Both the position numbers and the translations under genes were made by a program. A stretch of 64,000 nt of DNA from assembly GCA_014898425.1 (NCBI GenBank), contig RCSZ01000011.1:1858501-1922500 (forward strand), read 5' to 3'. Below the pieces are notes generated by a model that had not been told where the DNA came from, made no database searches, and was given only the letters and a program-made list of their open reading frames with translations. The DNA is from Botryotinia globosa. Its lineage: Eukaryota; Ascomycota; Leotiomycetes; Helotiales; Sclerotiniaceae. The first letter of the stretch is position 1, and the number at the start of each line of letters is the position of its first letter. Shown piece after piece: positions 47,569 to 57,788 of this stretch.

Positions 47569-48291
47569 ATAGAGTCGTCGTATCTGTGATATGGCAATGG
47601 GAATGACAACCTTGTGGCATGAGAATAATATCCATTGCTCGGAACAAAACTTGAGTCTCAAAACGGTTAGAGCGTCCAGACTCTTAGTACGGAGACCATT
47701 CCAATTTCTGACGGCTTAAACCGCCATTGACACTAAACTAAATTCCTGTTCCAAGACTAGACTAGACCCAAAGGAGTTAATGATATTCACCACTCGCTTC
47801 CAGAACCAATCACATCCACACACTCTCATCTTACATCAACAATCCTAAACATCTTTGGGCTTAGCTCCCTCACTTAGTGTGACTTCCCATTTCAATTTCG
47901 CCACTAAGGTACTGAGGTCCCAAGGTACGAAAGAACAGCCATCATGTAAACCTACTTGTTCTCCCACATTTTACATTTTACACTTTACATTCTCATTCTC
48001 ATTTCTATCGGCAATTCACATACAAATCCTTTCTCAACCTTCTTCCACACACAAACTTCCATCGGGACAAGTAGATATTTATATATATATATATAAATAT
48101 CAATATTAATATCAATATCAATATCAATAAACCCTTGATCAGTTCACCGGTTTTTATCTTTCTCATCCTCCATCCTCCAGCCTCCTATTATAGACGTCAA
48201 CATCCCCGCCCAACAAAAAATCCGGTCAAATTCCTTTGTTGCTCATCACAAAGCCTTACCGGTCGGCTCACTCTTCCACTCCAAGCATAAC

Positions 48292-48352
48292 ACAACACAC
48301 CACAACACACACAACACACACAACACACACAACACACACAACACACACAACA
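48292..48352. repeat. ACAACAC-type repeat in the leader of the 48403 gene
   Basis: Tandem CAACACACA units form an A/C-only stretch about 50 bp upstream of the start codon, probably within the 5' UTR. Confidence 0.85.
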
Positions 48353-48391
48353 TCTTACCACCCTCTCTTACATTATCCGCCGCCAACATAC

Positions 48392-48403
48392 ATGAGCCGA
48401 TAA
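48392..48403 (+). promoter_or_regulatory. minimal uORF overlapping the main start codon
   Basis: ATG AGC CGA TAA encodes Met-Ser-Arg and its stop overlaps the main initiator as TAATG. Such stop-start overlap permits termination-coupled reinitiation and would tune translation of the main frame. Whether the leader is transcribed is inferred. Confidence 0.6.
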
Positions 48404-48996
48404 TGTCTTCTTACTATCAACACTTCAACGCTCATCAACAGCACACGATTCCTTCCAGTGCTCAAAATGGTTCGGTACACAATCGAAGGAACCGAAATAC
48501 CCGTCAACCTCCCAATGCCATTCAACAGACCAAACAACATCAAAAGATTGCGAAGCGTGAAGAGGAAGCTGCCGTGTTGATGAGTTACCGTCGAACCTTC
48601 GAGTACGCACGATCATTCGATTTGGAAGATGATGCCGAATTCTGTCCTAACCTCTTGACCGAAGAAGACATGGTCTCCATCATTGGTGGTTCTGATCGTT
48701 CTTCTTTGGCAAGTGGTTCGCCTACAAACTCACCTCCATCGACACAAGTATCGATAAACTTATCGCCCGACACAAACTTTTCCCTAAACTCCAACTCTCA
48801 TTCATTTGTTCAATCCGGTTTCAACGTTTCCGCACTAAAGATTCATCAACCTTCGGCTACACGCATTGGGAGAAACGCTATTCCCATCGTGAACCCAAAT
48901 GACGGAGGATTAATGTCGAGCCCACCTACTTCGGTGTCACCTGCCAGAATGCAACAACATCAGCAATCAACCAGAGTTCCAGTTCGATTTTATTAG
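48403..48996 (+). CDS. unknown conserved-looking protein, 197 aa
   Basis: Single-exon frame. The N-terminus is Gln/His/Asn-rich; the centre (about residues 48-100) is a charged, ordered-looking segment with KREEEAAVLMSYRRTFEYA and DDAEFCPNLLTEEDM; the rest is Ser/Pro/Asn-rich and probably disordered. There is no signal peptide or membrane span. Codon use and composition fit a real gene in otherwise non-coding DNA, and the 5' side has an A/C-rich leader. I do not recognise a domain and infer no function beyond a possible regulatory or adaptor protein. The start is constrained by the upstream mini-ORF described separately. Confidence 0.75.
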   Translation: MSSYYQHFNAHQQHTIPSSAQNGSVHNRRNRNTRQPPNAIQQTKQHQKIAKREEEAAVLMSYRRTFEYARSFDLEDDAEFCPNLLTEEDMVSIIGGSDRSSLASGSPTNSPPSTQVSINLSPDTNFSLNSNSHSFVQSGFNVSALKIHQPSATRIGRNAIPIVNPNDGGLMSSPPTSVSPARMQQHQQSTRVPVRFY

Positions 48997-51658
48997 ACCT
49001 CTTCCTGCTTCTGTTTTCACCCATTGGCAAATTTGGTTTTCTTAACTTCGCTTTCATCTGTGTTATGCATTCTTAATCAATCTCTTCCTTTTGGTGGGTT
49101 ACCCCTCTCTTCGACATCGATCTTTCCCGATGGATGACGGCACATGACAAATAACAACCTCAACGAATCCTCTTGTATATTCATCCGACACTTTCCCCTC
49201 TTCATATATTCCTTGAGATGGTTTAATGGGCGCTCTTACATCAAGATATCAATACCTTTGTTCAAATAAGGAGATGGTGTTTTCTCACTATAATGGGGGT
49301 TTTTGATTTTGGAGCGTATATTGCATATCTTTGGCGACGGTGTTCCTGGGATCAGCATTTTATTTAATGGGTGGGAAACATGAAGCGGCGACTTCATATG
49401 GTCTACGAAAACAAAAAGACATATCTTTCAGAGTTACATAGAACGATTTCCTTTTTTCATTGTCAATCATGGAGAAAGGCATACCGGTGTTTGAATTTCG
49501 GTGGGTAACATGGGTCGGACACAAGGATTTCATCTCCATCTCTTTGATATTATGGATCCATGGTGTTGGTTGGGTGTGTTGAACAAAGTCGAGCGCGCTA
49601 TCTCTTTGTATGGGCGAGCGTCACTTGTAGCTGGTGTTGGGTATTTGGGGCTTGTGTTTTTGGAGCGATTTTAAAGTACATGATGGATATATGCGGTTTT
49701 TTGCATATCTTTACATTGCGTTCTTTATGTAATTCGATCCAATGTCATTATCATATACTTTTGGCTGGGGCGAGGCGATTTTTGTGTGTACTTGGGATGA
49801 TATCAAGAAACTTGGGTATTTCTAGGTCTTTGGATAGGAGATTAGGAGGTACAAATGTCATATTGTTGGCTTATTCAAGCTTTAGGAAATTTATATTTTA
49901 TACTTAACTATTATATAATGATTAGTTTTGAATGTGTATAGTATTTGTTGGTTGAGTATGTTGTAGTGGAGGGTGTATAGGTTGATATGTTATATTGTAT
50001 GGTTATGAATAGTATGATTATAAATACTATTTATTATGAGTTTTATATAGAATAGATGCGTTCTATATTATGAATATAATAACTACCGCTATTATGCTAG
50101 CTGAATGAAAGACTTTTGTTATTTAATGGAATTAATTTATAATATATTTTTATTAAAGGAAAATCCGGAGGTTAAAGGAAGAGTTGATTATTTAGTAGAT
50201 AAATAGATAGTATTACGATGTAAGAGATAGATATTAGGTAAGATGTATAATATTCTATAAGGTTGTGCGGGAGGAGGTAGGGAGGCGCTGATTATAGAGG
50301 GTGATTGTTTAAGGTATTTATTTAATTTGTTATAGATAGAAAAATGAGTAGATGAGTAGATGAATAAATAAATAAATAAATAAGTAGATAAATAAATGAG
50401 TAAATAAATAAATAAATAAATAAATGAGTAGGTGATATTAATAGTAATTTAATATTAATATTAATTTAAAATAAATTGAATATTGATTTAATATTAAGTT
50501 AATATTAATTTGATATTGATTTAAGATTAATAATAATATTTATAATATTAAGAGATATAATATAGAATAAAATGAGATATAATGAAATATAATAAGATAT
50601 AATGAAATAAAATAAGATAAAATAAGATAAAATAAGATAAAATAAGATAAAATAAGATAAATAAAATAAGATAAAATAAGATAAAATAAGATAAAATAAG
50701 ATAAAATAAGATAAAATAAGATAAGATAAGATAAGATAAGATAAGATAAAATAAGATAAAATAAAATAAAATAAAATAAAATAAAATAAAATAAGATAAG
50801 ATAAAATAAAATAAAATAAAATAAAATAAAATAAAATAAAATAAAAAGAGAAGAAAAAAGAAAAGAAAAGAAGAAAAGAAGGAGAGGTATTAGATAATTA
50901 GATAGATAGATAGAGAGTATTTTAGTTTTAGATTTATAAACTTAAAGCCGAATGAATTATGAATTATTAAAGAGTTATTATTAGAGATTATACATATATA
51001 TATAGAATCACAGTTTTAAGTTAGTTGATAGTAGTTAGTAGTTAGTAGTTGGTAGATGTAGAATATTTTTATTTTCATGTTAATTTTCTAACCGAGGATT
51101 TTTAGATTTTATAGATTCGAATGAGTAGATTAGATGATTACGAATAGATTATATTATAGTGTTTATGATAGATAGTTGGAGGACTTGTGATATATTGTAT
51201 TTCATTATATATATATTTTTTCTGATTACTTCATTCTGATTGTTGGGAAGAGAAGAAGAGAGTGGAGAGTTGATGTTTGAGGATTGGGGATTGGGGATTG
51301 GAGATTGGGGATGGGGGATTGGGGACTGGGGACTGGCAGAGTGTGATTGGGATTTGGAGAATAATAATGAGATTGAGATTGGAGTTCTGATTTTGATTTT
51401 GATTTTGATTTTGATTTTGTTCATATAGGAATGGGAATATATTTTTCTTTTCTTTTCTATGTATAGAATCTTCAATTGGCTTCTTGGTTGATGTAAAGAG
51501 GAATTGTTCGGGTATCAGCAATGCATCTCATTTTTGAGAATGGAACGGGCTGGTCGGTCTGTTTGAATGGGATATTAGGAAGGAGGTATTGGTTACTGAT
51601 TCTCCTGACTGGATTTGATCCTATCAATAGATATGATACAATATCTACCATTAACCTC
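48997..51658. other. intergenic, AT-rich with A-rich satellite
   Basis: The first ~900 bp are T-rich and may be 3' UTR of the 197-aa gene. A frame at 49560-49907 has no domain. From about 49.9 to 51.2 kb the DNA is extremely AT-rich. No gene is supported. Confidence 0.5.
50575..50847. repeat. AATAAGATAA-type satellite tract
   Basis: Tandem five-base ATAAA and ATAAG/GATAA units over about 270 bp on the plus strand, almost C-free. Confidence 0.9.
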
Positions 51659-53182
51659 TCAAAATACCCTCGGCGTCACCCTACACATCAACGGCGGCTT
51701 TTCCCACAGGGTGTATGATTTCTGATCATCCCACGCCCGGGATTCTGCACACAAAGCGAGATCGAAGCGCCAGATGATGCGCGCGAGGATGACGCGCATC
51801 TCGTTGTAGGCGAGATTGCGACCGATGCAGTTCCGGGGTCCGATGGAAAAGGGCTGCAGCACGTCGCGGGAGTCGTGGTAGAAGGGTGAGTGGGGATCGG
51901 TTTTTGCGGAGGACAGCCAGCGTTCTGGGAGGTAGTGGGTCGCGTGGTGGAAATTGAGGGGGGAGTGGTAGGCTGCGGATTGGTGGACTGCGACCCGGGT
52001 CTGGGGGGTTGTTAGTGGGTTTTTTTGGAGGGGAGATGGTTCGGGTCTTACGTTTGGGGGGATCTGGTAGCCGGAAATGAGGGTGGATGATGTAGTTACT
52101 CGTTGTAAGCCGGTTGCTACTGGTGGATATCTTCGGAAGGCTTCTTCAAGACAGGCTAACATGTACGGCAGATTTGCGGTCGCGTTTGCAAACGTGATGT
52201 CTTCTTCTGATTGCATGACCGTGCGCACTTCATGCGTCAACTTTTTCATCGCGGCCGGGTTCTTCAGAAGGAGGAAGGTCACGCCTGATAGCAAAGTGGC
52301 GGTTGTTTCGCTGCCCGCGATGACAAGGATACTGGAATTGGCGACTAGCTCTTCATCGCTCAGTCCATCTTTCTCCCCACGATGGCGCAGCATAGAATCC
52401 ATGAAGTCGACGAGATTGGAGGGCTCCGGGTTCGCAAGTCGCTTTTGCACCACTGTTTTGCTGTAGTCCTGCTGTCTCTGACGTGCGCTTGCTAAATCAC
52501 GGGACATGAACGGTTTGATGAATTGAAAGAGCATGGGATAGACGTCCCTGACTTTAGCAAACTGGATTGCGCGTATGGATTCGAAGATGGTCGAGACCCA
52601 GAAGTGATACTGGGAGTTCTCCAGCCCGCCAAACGACTGCCCAAAGGCCAGATCGCCAATGAGATCAAACGTGGTCAGATTATACCACTTCACCATGTCG
52701 ACCGGCACCTCGGACGTTGCTTCGTGCTCCAATCGAGCAATCAGCTTGTCGACGTATTGTTTCAATATCGGCTCTTGCGCTTGCAATCCCTTTGCGGAAA
52801 AGGCGTGCGACATCGCTTTGCGGTATCGCGCGTGGTCCGCATCATTTGCGCTAATAATATCGCGCGGGTTTGCGGCCGAGTGCGGGAACTTGGGCAGTTG
52901 CTTGTGGCCGTGGCCATAGATGTCCCGCCAGGCTTGCGCGGTGATGAAGGAGACCTCGTTGGGTGCAAAGCGCACGGCTTCGCCGTATTGCTGGTGCAGT
53001 GCCCGTAGCTCCATATCTTGTCTCCCGCGCAGCAGCGCGAGGTGTCGGAATATGGGAAAGGCGATCCATAGCATAGGTCCCGGGATGTGGCTGAGGGGAT
53101 GGTAGTACAACACCCGGAGAATGGACATCACAGTGTAGAGGAGATAGAGACATGCTGCTAGAATAGCCACGGATAACATCAT
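51659..53182 (-). CDS. cytochrome P450 monooxygenase, 490 aa, 2 exons
   Basis: Exon 1 is 53182-52052 and exon 2 is 52000-51659, split by a 51-bp phase-0 intron (GTAAGA...CAG) with no in-frame stop. The N-terminus is a membrane anchor (about residues 4-24) followed by HPLSHIPGPM. Landmarks are the I-helix AGSETTAT, the K-helix ExxR in EEAFRRYP, PERW, and the heme loop FSIGPRNCIGR with ligand Cys near residue 435. The layout resembles fungal class II P450s of the STCB/CYP60 or benzoate-hydroxylase type, acting at the ER with a reductase partner. The substrate is unknown. There is no adjacent biosynthetic gene. The coding DNA is clearly GC-richer than its neighbours. Read without the intron, the frame runs through 17 extra residues that break the conserved region after QIPPN. 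Confidence 0.93.
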   Translation of the reverse strand: MMLSVAILAACLYLLYTVMSILRVLYYHPLSHIPGPMLWIAFPIFRHLALLRGRQDMELRALHQQYGEAVRFAPNEVSFITAQAWRDIYGHGHKQLPKFPHSAANPRDIISANDADHARYRKAMSHAFSAKGLQAQEPILKQYVDKLIARLEHEATSEVPVDMVKWYNLTTFDLIGDLAFGQSFGGLENSQYHFWVSTIFESIRAIQFAKVRDVYPMLFQFIKPFMSRDLASARQRQQDYSKTVVQKRLANPEPSNLVDFMDSMLRHRGEKDGLSDEELVANSSILVIAGSETTATLLSGVTFLLLKNPAAMKKLTHEVRTVMQSEEDITFANATANLPYMLACLEEAFRRYPPVATGLQRVTTSSTLISGYQIPPNVRPEPSPLQKNPLTTPQTRVAVHQSAAYHSPLNFHHATHYLPERWLSSAKTDPHSPFYHDSRDVLQPFSIGPRNCIGRNLAYNEMRVILARIIWRFDLALCAESRAWDDQKSYTLWEKPPLMCRVTPRVF

Positions 53183-53267
53183 GGTGATGCTTTGAAAATG
53201 GTATGAGAAGTTTGTTGAAGGAAAGTTGCAGATGCTTTCTCTGGTTGAAGATATCTAGCATGGCTTT

Positions 53268-53275
53268 TATTTATA
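53268..53275 (-). promoter_or_regulatory. TATA box candidate of the P450 gene
   Basis: TATAAATA on the minus strand, 86 bp upstream of the P450 start codon at 53182. Confidence 0.5.
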
Positions 53276-53520
53276 TGTATATCTCGGAAGCGTCGTTGCC
53301 ATTACGATTTTATCCATGGTTTAAATGGGATTTAATGGATAAATGGTCTCGAGATGCTGCATTGATGCATCAACCTCATGCAGCGACTGCCCCTCGTCGA
53401 TCTTCCGGCTTCCGCGCGTCTCTTCTATTCGTCGGTCCCTGTTTCCCCTCCTTTTGACCCAAAGGTAGAGAGATGATAAGTAATAGGATAGGAGGGTATT
53501 TAGTATTTAGAAAGTTGAAT

Positions 53521-53640
53521 AGAGGTAGAGGTAGAGGTAGAGGTAGAGGTAGAGGTAGAGGTAGAGGTAGAGGTAGAGGTAGAGGTAGAGGTAGAGGTAG
53601 AGGTAGAGGTAGAGGTAGAGGTAGAGGTAGAGGTAGAGGT
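53521..53640. repeat. hexamer AGAGGT, 20 copies
   Basis: Twenty perfect AGAGGT units. It opens Arg-Gly and Leu-Pro frames on the two strands that are not genes. Confidence 0.97.
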
Positions 53641-54416
53641 GATAGAGAAGTTAAAGAAAGAAATCTTGAGTTGCTGTGAATATATCGATACGCCTGAATT
53701 GAATTACGAATGTTGCATCGTAATCTATCCTCGTGATGCATTCATTCATTACATGACTCGAAGTTCTTCATCAGTCAGTCGGTCGATCATGATGCTGATG
53801 CTGATCTGAGTCCACATCGTACATACCGGTATTGTATAAACACGTGATAACCTTCTATTTAGATATCTACCTACCTACCTACCTATAATCATTGACGTCA
53901 TCATGTCCCACTTCTTCCACTTCCCCACCACCAAGCTTTCGAAATGCACATGAATGTCATGTCTAGGAAGGAGCAGGTTTGGTTTTGGGACTAGTGGATG
54001 GGGAGCTAGAGAGGGGATTGTTGATGATGCTTCTCTTCTTCTTTTCTTTCTTGTTGATGTTGATGTTGATATTTATATTTCTACTTCTATTTTCAATTGA
54101 GATTTGAGATTTGAGATTTTGTTGTAGGAACGATTACTTGGGTACATTGTAAGTAAGATGTTCAGTTTGATGAGATGAACTGAATTGAAGAGATGAATTG
54201 AATTGATGTTTCTTCCATCTTTTTCGTTGGTTTCTTGATGGTATTGTACAGGAAGAGAAGAAGGAAGAAGGAAGAGGAGGAGGAGAGAATAGGAAGTAGA
54301 AGAAGAAGAAGAGTCAACCAACTAACTAATCTCTCAATTAGAAATCAAACAACCACATTCACATACACATTCACATTCACATTCACCTCAATCAACACCA
54401 AACACCAAACACAGAA

Positions 54417-55653
54417 ATGTCTTTCATCCTCCGTCAATCCATTCGAGCTGCTCGTCCAGTCTCCATTCCGTCCCCCACCAAACGTACATTTGCTATCTCG
54501 AGCATGCGAGCTTTAAAAGAGAGTGATAGACGTAAGTCATTTTCTTCTTCTTAATCTTCTTTGAAATTTGATTTGAATGGAATTGTTTGGGGAATTATAC
54601 GCGGAGTCAGTTCTGCGATTTTGCTGGATTCTATATGTCCGAAGGGGCTGGGGATGAAGTAACTGAGTACGAAATACGAGATCCGGGAGCCCTGCTGTAC
54701 GGATTCTGAGATGGATCTGCCGCTCTTGAGCTCTTTTCACTTCTTATTGCTTCCCTCCGAGGATAATATTTCTATGCACTTTTTCATCTCCGTCTGAAGT
54801 CATTGTCTCGATGTAGAAATTAAGAGATACTAATTCGATGCATGAAATACATAGACGCTCCAGAAAAGGCTGCGGATTATGAACGTCATAAGCAAGATCA
54901 ATTGGCCAAGCAAAAGGAGGGAAAGAATCACTGGAAACCAGAATTGGCTAGTGATAGTGAAGAAGCTGTAGGTTATTCTCGGTCTTACATTCTATAAAGT
55001 TTCTTGCGATTGTACGATTGGCATTCGGCACGTGTAAAGAGAAAGTAGCTCAAGAGAAGTCTCGCATGTGTGGAAGTTACGCGGAATTCAATCTTCCTAT
55101 CTGAAGTTTTGGATCGACAAATTAGTGTTCGGAAGGGTCGAGGTAGAAAGAAAATCTTGGCTGCGGGATCAAGGGTTGTGAAGGAAGAGAAGAAAATAGT
55201 CTCAAAAGGAAAAGATACTTATGAGTGGGCATACGCCACATAGGTTGTCTCTTTCGTCTAGTGAGTTGGACACTTTGAGGGGGAAAAGGGAATATGGGAT
55301 GAGGATGTGATTACTTCTGTAAAGGTGGGAAAAAGGGAGGTGGAGATAAGGAGGGGGAGCCCCTCCAAAAGGGAGGGACTAACAAGTGGGGATTGGGTGA
55401 CTGGGCTGTTTCACCTGCCTTAATCTCCTTCCTCAATATTGAGATTTATTTGGATTTATTTATTGACTTTTTCTCATGTCCTTTCTTTTTATACTCTATC
55501 CTACATACAAAATCCTTGTAACAAAAGACATTTCGCTAATACAATAACATATAGGTAGCAGCAGATCGCCACGAACATTCTGATCATTCCGCAGAGGGAA
55601 TTAAGGAATTACAAAAGAAGACTGAGGGACATGCCGAGGAGAAACATAAGTGA
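54417..55653 (+). CDS. small probable mitochondrial protein, 108 aa, 3 exons
   Basis: Exons are 54417-54531, 54855-54967 and 55555-55653, with introns of 323 and 587 bp that are long for this window. The N-terminus is an Arg/Ser/Ala-rich amphipathic presequence (SFILRQSIRAARP...) typical of matrix import. The mature part is hydrophilic, Lys/Glu/His-rich with HWKPELASDSEE and a His-rich C-terminal helix. It resembles a conserved family of small fungal mitochondrial proteins of unclear function by general layout. Alternatives such as an ATPase-inhibitor-like helix protein cannot be shown. The second intron could hide additional or alternative exons. Confidence 0.68.
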
Positions 55654-57062
55654 GATGGTCCTTTGTAGTGAGCGAGCGAGTTCTTGAAATATTGTTTTCT
55701 GTGAGATGATTTTTTGTATTTTGGGAGTGTAAGGATCCTTGGTGAGTGGTTTGCTGATTGTTGTGTTTTAGGAATGGAACGAGTCAGGATAGTGGGTTGT
55801 AGATTTGGGTATTGGGGTTGGGGATTGGGGGAGATGCAGTTGAGATGAGGATGGTTAGGTGTTGTTAAAGGCTGAGTGGGCAGTGAGGAAGAAGGGAAGT
55901 AGGCATGGAAAAAGGAGAAAATGGATTGAATAAAATGTATGATATGGGTTTAATGACAGTACCATTAATAACATGGCTATCTACGATTGTTATCTCTGAG
56001 TTCTTGGTGTGAATGAATAGAATGGGATAGAGGGTATGGAATGGAAAGCCTGGATTGAATGATTGAGGATATGGGAATTTCGATTCAGGACTTAGAACAT
56101 GGAATTTGGTATTGTAGTCCGCAGATCTCGAATTTTTGCTATGATGCATTTGTAGAACGATGCGTAGATATGGTAAGATCTTACATATATTTATTGATCT
56201 ATCAAGTACTCATCGAATCTTACAAGTATAAGTTGAGAGGAAATAGCTTTCGAGATCTAGATAGTGGTATGAATGCGAGGAGATTGATATCTGGGTAGGT
56301 GCAAACAGACTGGAATTCTTTTTTCACCCAAGGGAGGGAGAATGATGGATGGGGAATTGTGATGGAGCAGAAGATGGAAATTTTGTCTTTTGTATTATGG
56401 ATTTGCTGTTCAGCGAGGGGTTAGCGGAGGGAAGGGGAGGGGAGGGGAAAAGAGGTTCAGAGAGTTGATTGGTAATTTGTATTTGTATGTATTTTTCTAT
56501 GTGATATTGGCTCTAGGGGTATAGATATTTTAGACCTTGCGAGAAACTGCATGGTCTGGGGGTTTTATGTTTTATGTTTTATGTTTTATGTTCTGTGGGA
56601 GTGGGGAGTGATTTGTCTGTGTCTAGTTAGATAGCTGGATTCGATAGCAATTTATCATTCTGTACATTCGGTTAATCTCATATATGTATATATGTATATA
56701 TCCACGATTCTCTGACATGGAAATATTCTTAACGAGGGAAATGAATCTTTTGGTATTTTTTGTTTATATGTCTAGCTACGAGGGGTTGGGGTAATGTGTG
56801 TAGTGTCTATATGGCCTCCCGTCATGTTTGTAACGCCGGAAACTCCAATAACCTAACTGAAACTCCAAAATTCTGACGCGTTGATACTTTGATAGTTTTT
56901 TACTGTTTAGTTTTGGGCATCTACTATTGTGGTCTGGCAAACTGGATTTGAAAAGCTGGGTTGGAATCTTTGAAAAGAAATTCAACCTTGGTCTTCTCTC
57001 GATTTGAATAGCTGAGATCCCTAAGACGATGGTTTTCTGATCTCACCAATTCTCACTTGGAT
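55654..57062. other. intergenic, no gene seen
   Basis: About 1.4 kb with T/G-rich stretches and four tandem TTTTATG units near 56560-56591. The plus-strand mitochondrial protein gene and the minus-strand zinc-finger gene converge here. Confidence 0.5.
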
Positions 57063-57788
57063 TCATCTGTTTTGATCACGTTTTGCCTGGGCTTCTTTAT
57101 GTCTTTTCGAGGTAAGATGTCTGTTCAAATTCTCCCTACGACTGAAAACAACGTCTATACAGTCTTTGCCAAGTGGGCATGGAAGTTCTGGCCTCTTTCC
57201 CGAATGTCTTTCATCGTAATGTCGTTTGCGATTGTCCGGATTCATGAAGGGTTTATCTACACAGCCTTTTTTGCAGTAGTAAAGTCCATTCGCGTCCTGT
57301 TTGTAAAGCTCCTGGTCAGTCTTGGGTTTGGATTCTGATCCGCCGGTTGAATTCGAAGGGCCTGTAGCGACAGTGGTAGAGTTGGGGGGGTTGGAGGTGG
57401 AAGCACTAGTAGCGAGGGGTCTGGTTGGTCTCGGAGAGCTAGAATTCACATGCCTAATATGTGTAGAGCCAGTAGGAGGAGGATTGGGTCGCTTTGAAGA
57501 GCTGGCAGCGGGCAATTCTTTAGGATTTGGAAAGCTGCCAGGAGAAGGCTTGGTGATAGTCAAGGTGCCAGTTGTAGGATGTATTCTAGAATTTGGAGTA
57601 CTAGTAATGAAACGATGGGAAAATTTCAAAGAGTTAGAAGCGGGGGGATTTGAAGGGCTAGCCTTGGGAGTTCCGGTCTTGGTACAATCAGTGGCAGTTT
57701 CCTTTGATCCTCTGTTTCTAGAGGCACTGCAATCGCTCCCGGGGGCATTTCCATTGGACTCTGTTCTGGTATCCTCTCGAAACCTCAT
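57063..57788 (-). CDS. C2H2-type zinc-finger protein, 241 aa
   Basis: Single exon from ATG at 57788. The first ~160 residues are Ser/Pro/Thr/Asn-rich and probably disordered. The C-terminal ~75 residues hold two zinc fingers: YYCKKGCVDKPF...HYDERH and LPCPLGKDCIDVVF...HLTSKRH, with C-x4/5-C and H-x4/5-H spacing. A basic tail follows. This form is found in fungal C2H2 proteins that bind DNA or serve in transcriptional regulation. The target is unknown. A long antisense frame on the plus strand is its shadow. Confidence 0.75.
   Translation of the reverse strand: MRFREDTRTESNGNAPGSDCSASRNRGSKETATDCTKTGTPKASPSNPPASNSLKFSHRFITSTPNSRIHPTTGTLTITKPSPGSFPNPKELPAASSSKRPNPPPTGSTHIRHVNSSSPRPTRPLATSASTSNPPNSTTVATGPSNSTGGSESKPKTDQELYKQDANGLYYCKKGCVDKPFMNPDNRKRHYDERHSGKRPELPCPLGKDCIDVVFSRRENLNRHLTSKRHKEAQAKRDQNR

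Larger units (their letters stand above)
39493..48402. other. 8.9-kb AT-rich gene desert
   Basis: No supported gene. From about 41.0 to 44.8 kb the sequence is extremely AT-rich and contains two TIR elements and a RIP-like duplication. From 44.8 to 48.4 kb it is dominated by microsatellites, a polypurine stretch at about 45720-45860 and minisatellites at 47.4-47.6 kb. Short frames here are low complexity. This is the largest decayed-repeat island in the window. Confidence 0.6.
53183..54416. other. intergenic with hexamer array
   Basis: About 1.2 kb between the divergent P450 and small mitochondrial protein genes. It holds the P450 promoter, a 20-copy hexamer array and C/A-rich leader sequence just before 54417. 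No gene seen. Confidence 0.5.

Noticed and set aside
52523..53008. 161-aa plus-strand frame
   Set aside because: Antisense shadow of the P450 coding sequence.
53473..53679. Arg-Gly repeat frame and its Leu-Pro antisense frame
   Set aside because: Both are translations of the 20-copy AGAGGT hexamer array.
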